Shown: positions 6,392 to 6,568 of the stretch, one piece after another | Numbering within the stretch: position 1 is the first letter of the stretch | Layout: every line of letters starts with the position of its first letter | NCBI GenBank assembly: GCA_002295325.1 | Contig: DBGA01000084.1 | Span: forward strand, 76,357-82,924 | Reading direction: 5' to 3' | Source of the DNA: Ruminococcaceae bacterium UBA866 | GTDB taxonomy: Bacteria; Bacillota; Clostridia; Oscillospirales; Ruminococcaceae | Length of the DNA: 6,568 bases | The notes under the pieces: generated by a model | Database searches by the model: none | Told to the model about the DNA's origin: nothing | Seen by the model: only the letters and a program-made list of their open reading frames with translations | Position numbers and translations under genes: made by a program

Positions 6392-6568
6392 TTAACTATT
6401 TTTTATTTGGTCAATGGTTACGCCGCTGTAGTAGTGTAGAAGTATTTCTTTGTAGTCAGAGCCTTGGCGAGCCATATAATCAGCACCATATTGGCTCATT
6501 CCAACACCGTGTCCGTAACCGCAGGTTGTAAAAGTAAAGGAAGAATCCTTGTATTCAACAGTAAAGTT
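6392..6568 (-). CDS. spoIID: Stage II sporulation protein D (SpoIID) or SpoIID/LytB-family protein, C-terminal part
   Basis: This frame enters from the right edge on the - strand and ends at TAA (6394-6392), giving 58 residues. They include CGYGHGVGMSQYGADYMARQG and then YKEILLHYYSGVTI. The G-x-GHGVGMSQ-x-GA block followed by a Y-x-x-IL-x-HYY segment is the hallmark of the SpoIID C-terminus. SpoIID is a membrane-anchored lytic transglycosylase that cleaves stripped peptidoglycan glycan strands during engulfment of the forespore. The catalytic Glu and the N-terminal anchor would lie outside the window. Related SpoIID/LytB proteins, such as amidase enhancers, share this block, so the spoIID symbol is likely but not certain. 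The gene ends with its own terminator and is not in the metal-efflux operon. Confidence 0.82.
   Translation of the reverse strand, partial: NFTVEYKDSSFTFTTCGYGHGVGMSQYGADYMARQGSDYKEILLHYYSGVTIDQIKNS

Overview
The window is low-GC DNA with strong AAAGGAGG-type ribosome binding sites, near-consensus sigma-A promoter elements and T-tailed hairpin terminators. This fits a Firmicute (Bacillota). The right edge holds the C-terminal end of a SpoIID-type sporulation protein, which together with the base composition suggests an endospore-forming lineage, most likely in the Clostridia. That placement is inference, because no taxonomic marker gene is present.

Left half, + strand (about 1-3858): this looks like the 3' part of one operon. 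It opens with the last codons of an upstream gene (stop at 50-52), probably a MoxR-type AAA+ ATPase by context. A DUF58 membrane-anchored protein (67-1266) follows, then a large TgpA/YebA-like membrane protein with an extracellular transglutaminase-like domain and a cytoplasmic DUF4129-like tail (1297-3858). MoxR, DUF58 and transglutaminase genes in this order form a widespread module, for example yeaC-yeaD-yebA of Bacillus subtilis, whose exact role is still poorly defined. A hairpin at 3863-3892 closes the operon and also serves the convergent gene from the right.

Right half, - strand (about 6345 down to 3908): this is a compact, self-regulated heavy-metal efflux operon. A consensus TTGACA-17-TATAAT promoter lies next to a 26-bp 12-2-12 inverted repeat over the expected transcription start. 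That repeat is the classical ArsR/SmtB/CadC operator. The operator and promoter drive a CadC-like metal-sensing repressor (5886-6260) and, 19 bp downstream, a CadA/ZntA-like P1B-type ATPase (3908-5866). The repressor keeps ligands at positions matching both known CadC metal sites. The ATPase has the CPC transport motif and a His/Cys-rich N-terminal tail in place of the usual folded HMA domain. The expected behaviour is derepression by Zn/Cd/Pb, then export of the metal.

Right edge, - strand (6392-6568): the last 58 codons of spoIID or a SpoIID/LytB relative, followed by a hairpin terminator whose T-tract runs to within 2 bp of the cad promoter's -35 box.

No gene-free stretch exceeds 300 bp. 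I see no tRNA, rRNA, CRISPR array, insertion sequence or phage signal. Most of the content belongs to recognisable families. The points most worth a second look are the operator/promoter architecture, the repressor's mixed Cys/His metal site, the ATPase's unusual N-terminus and two start-codon corrections.
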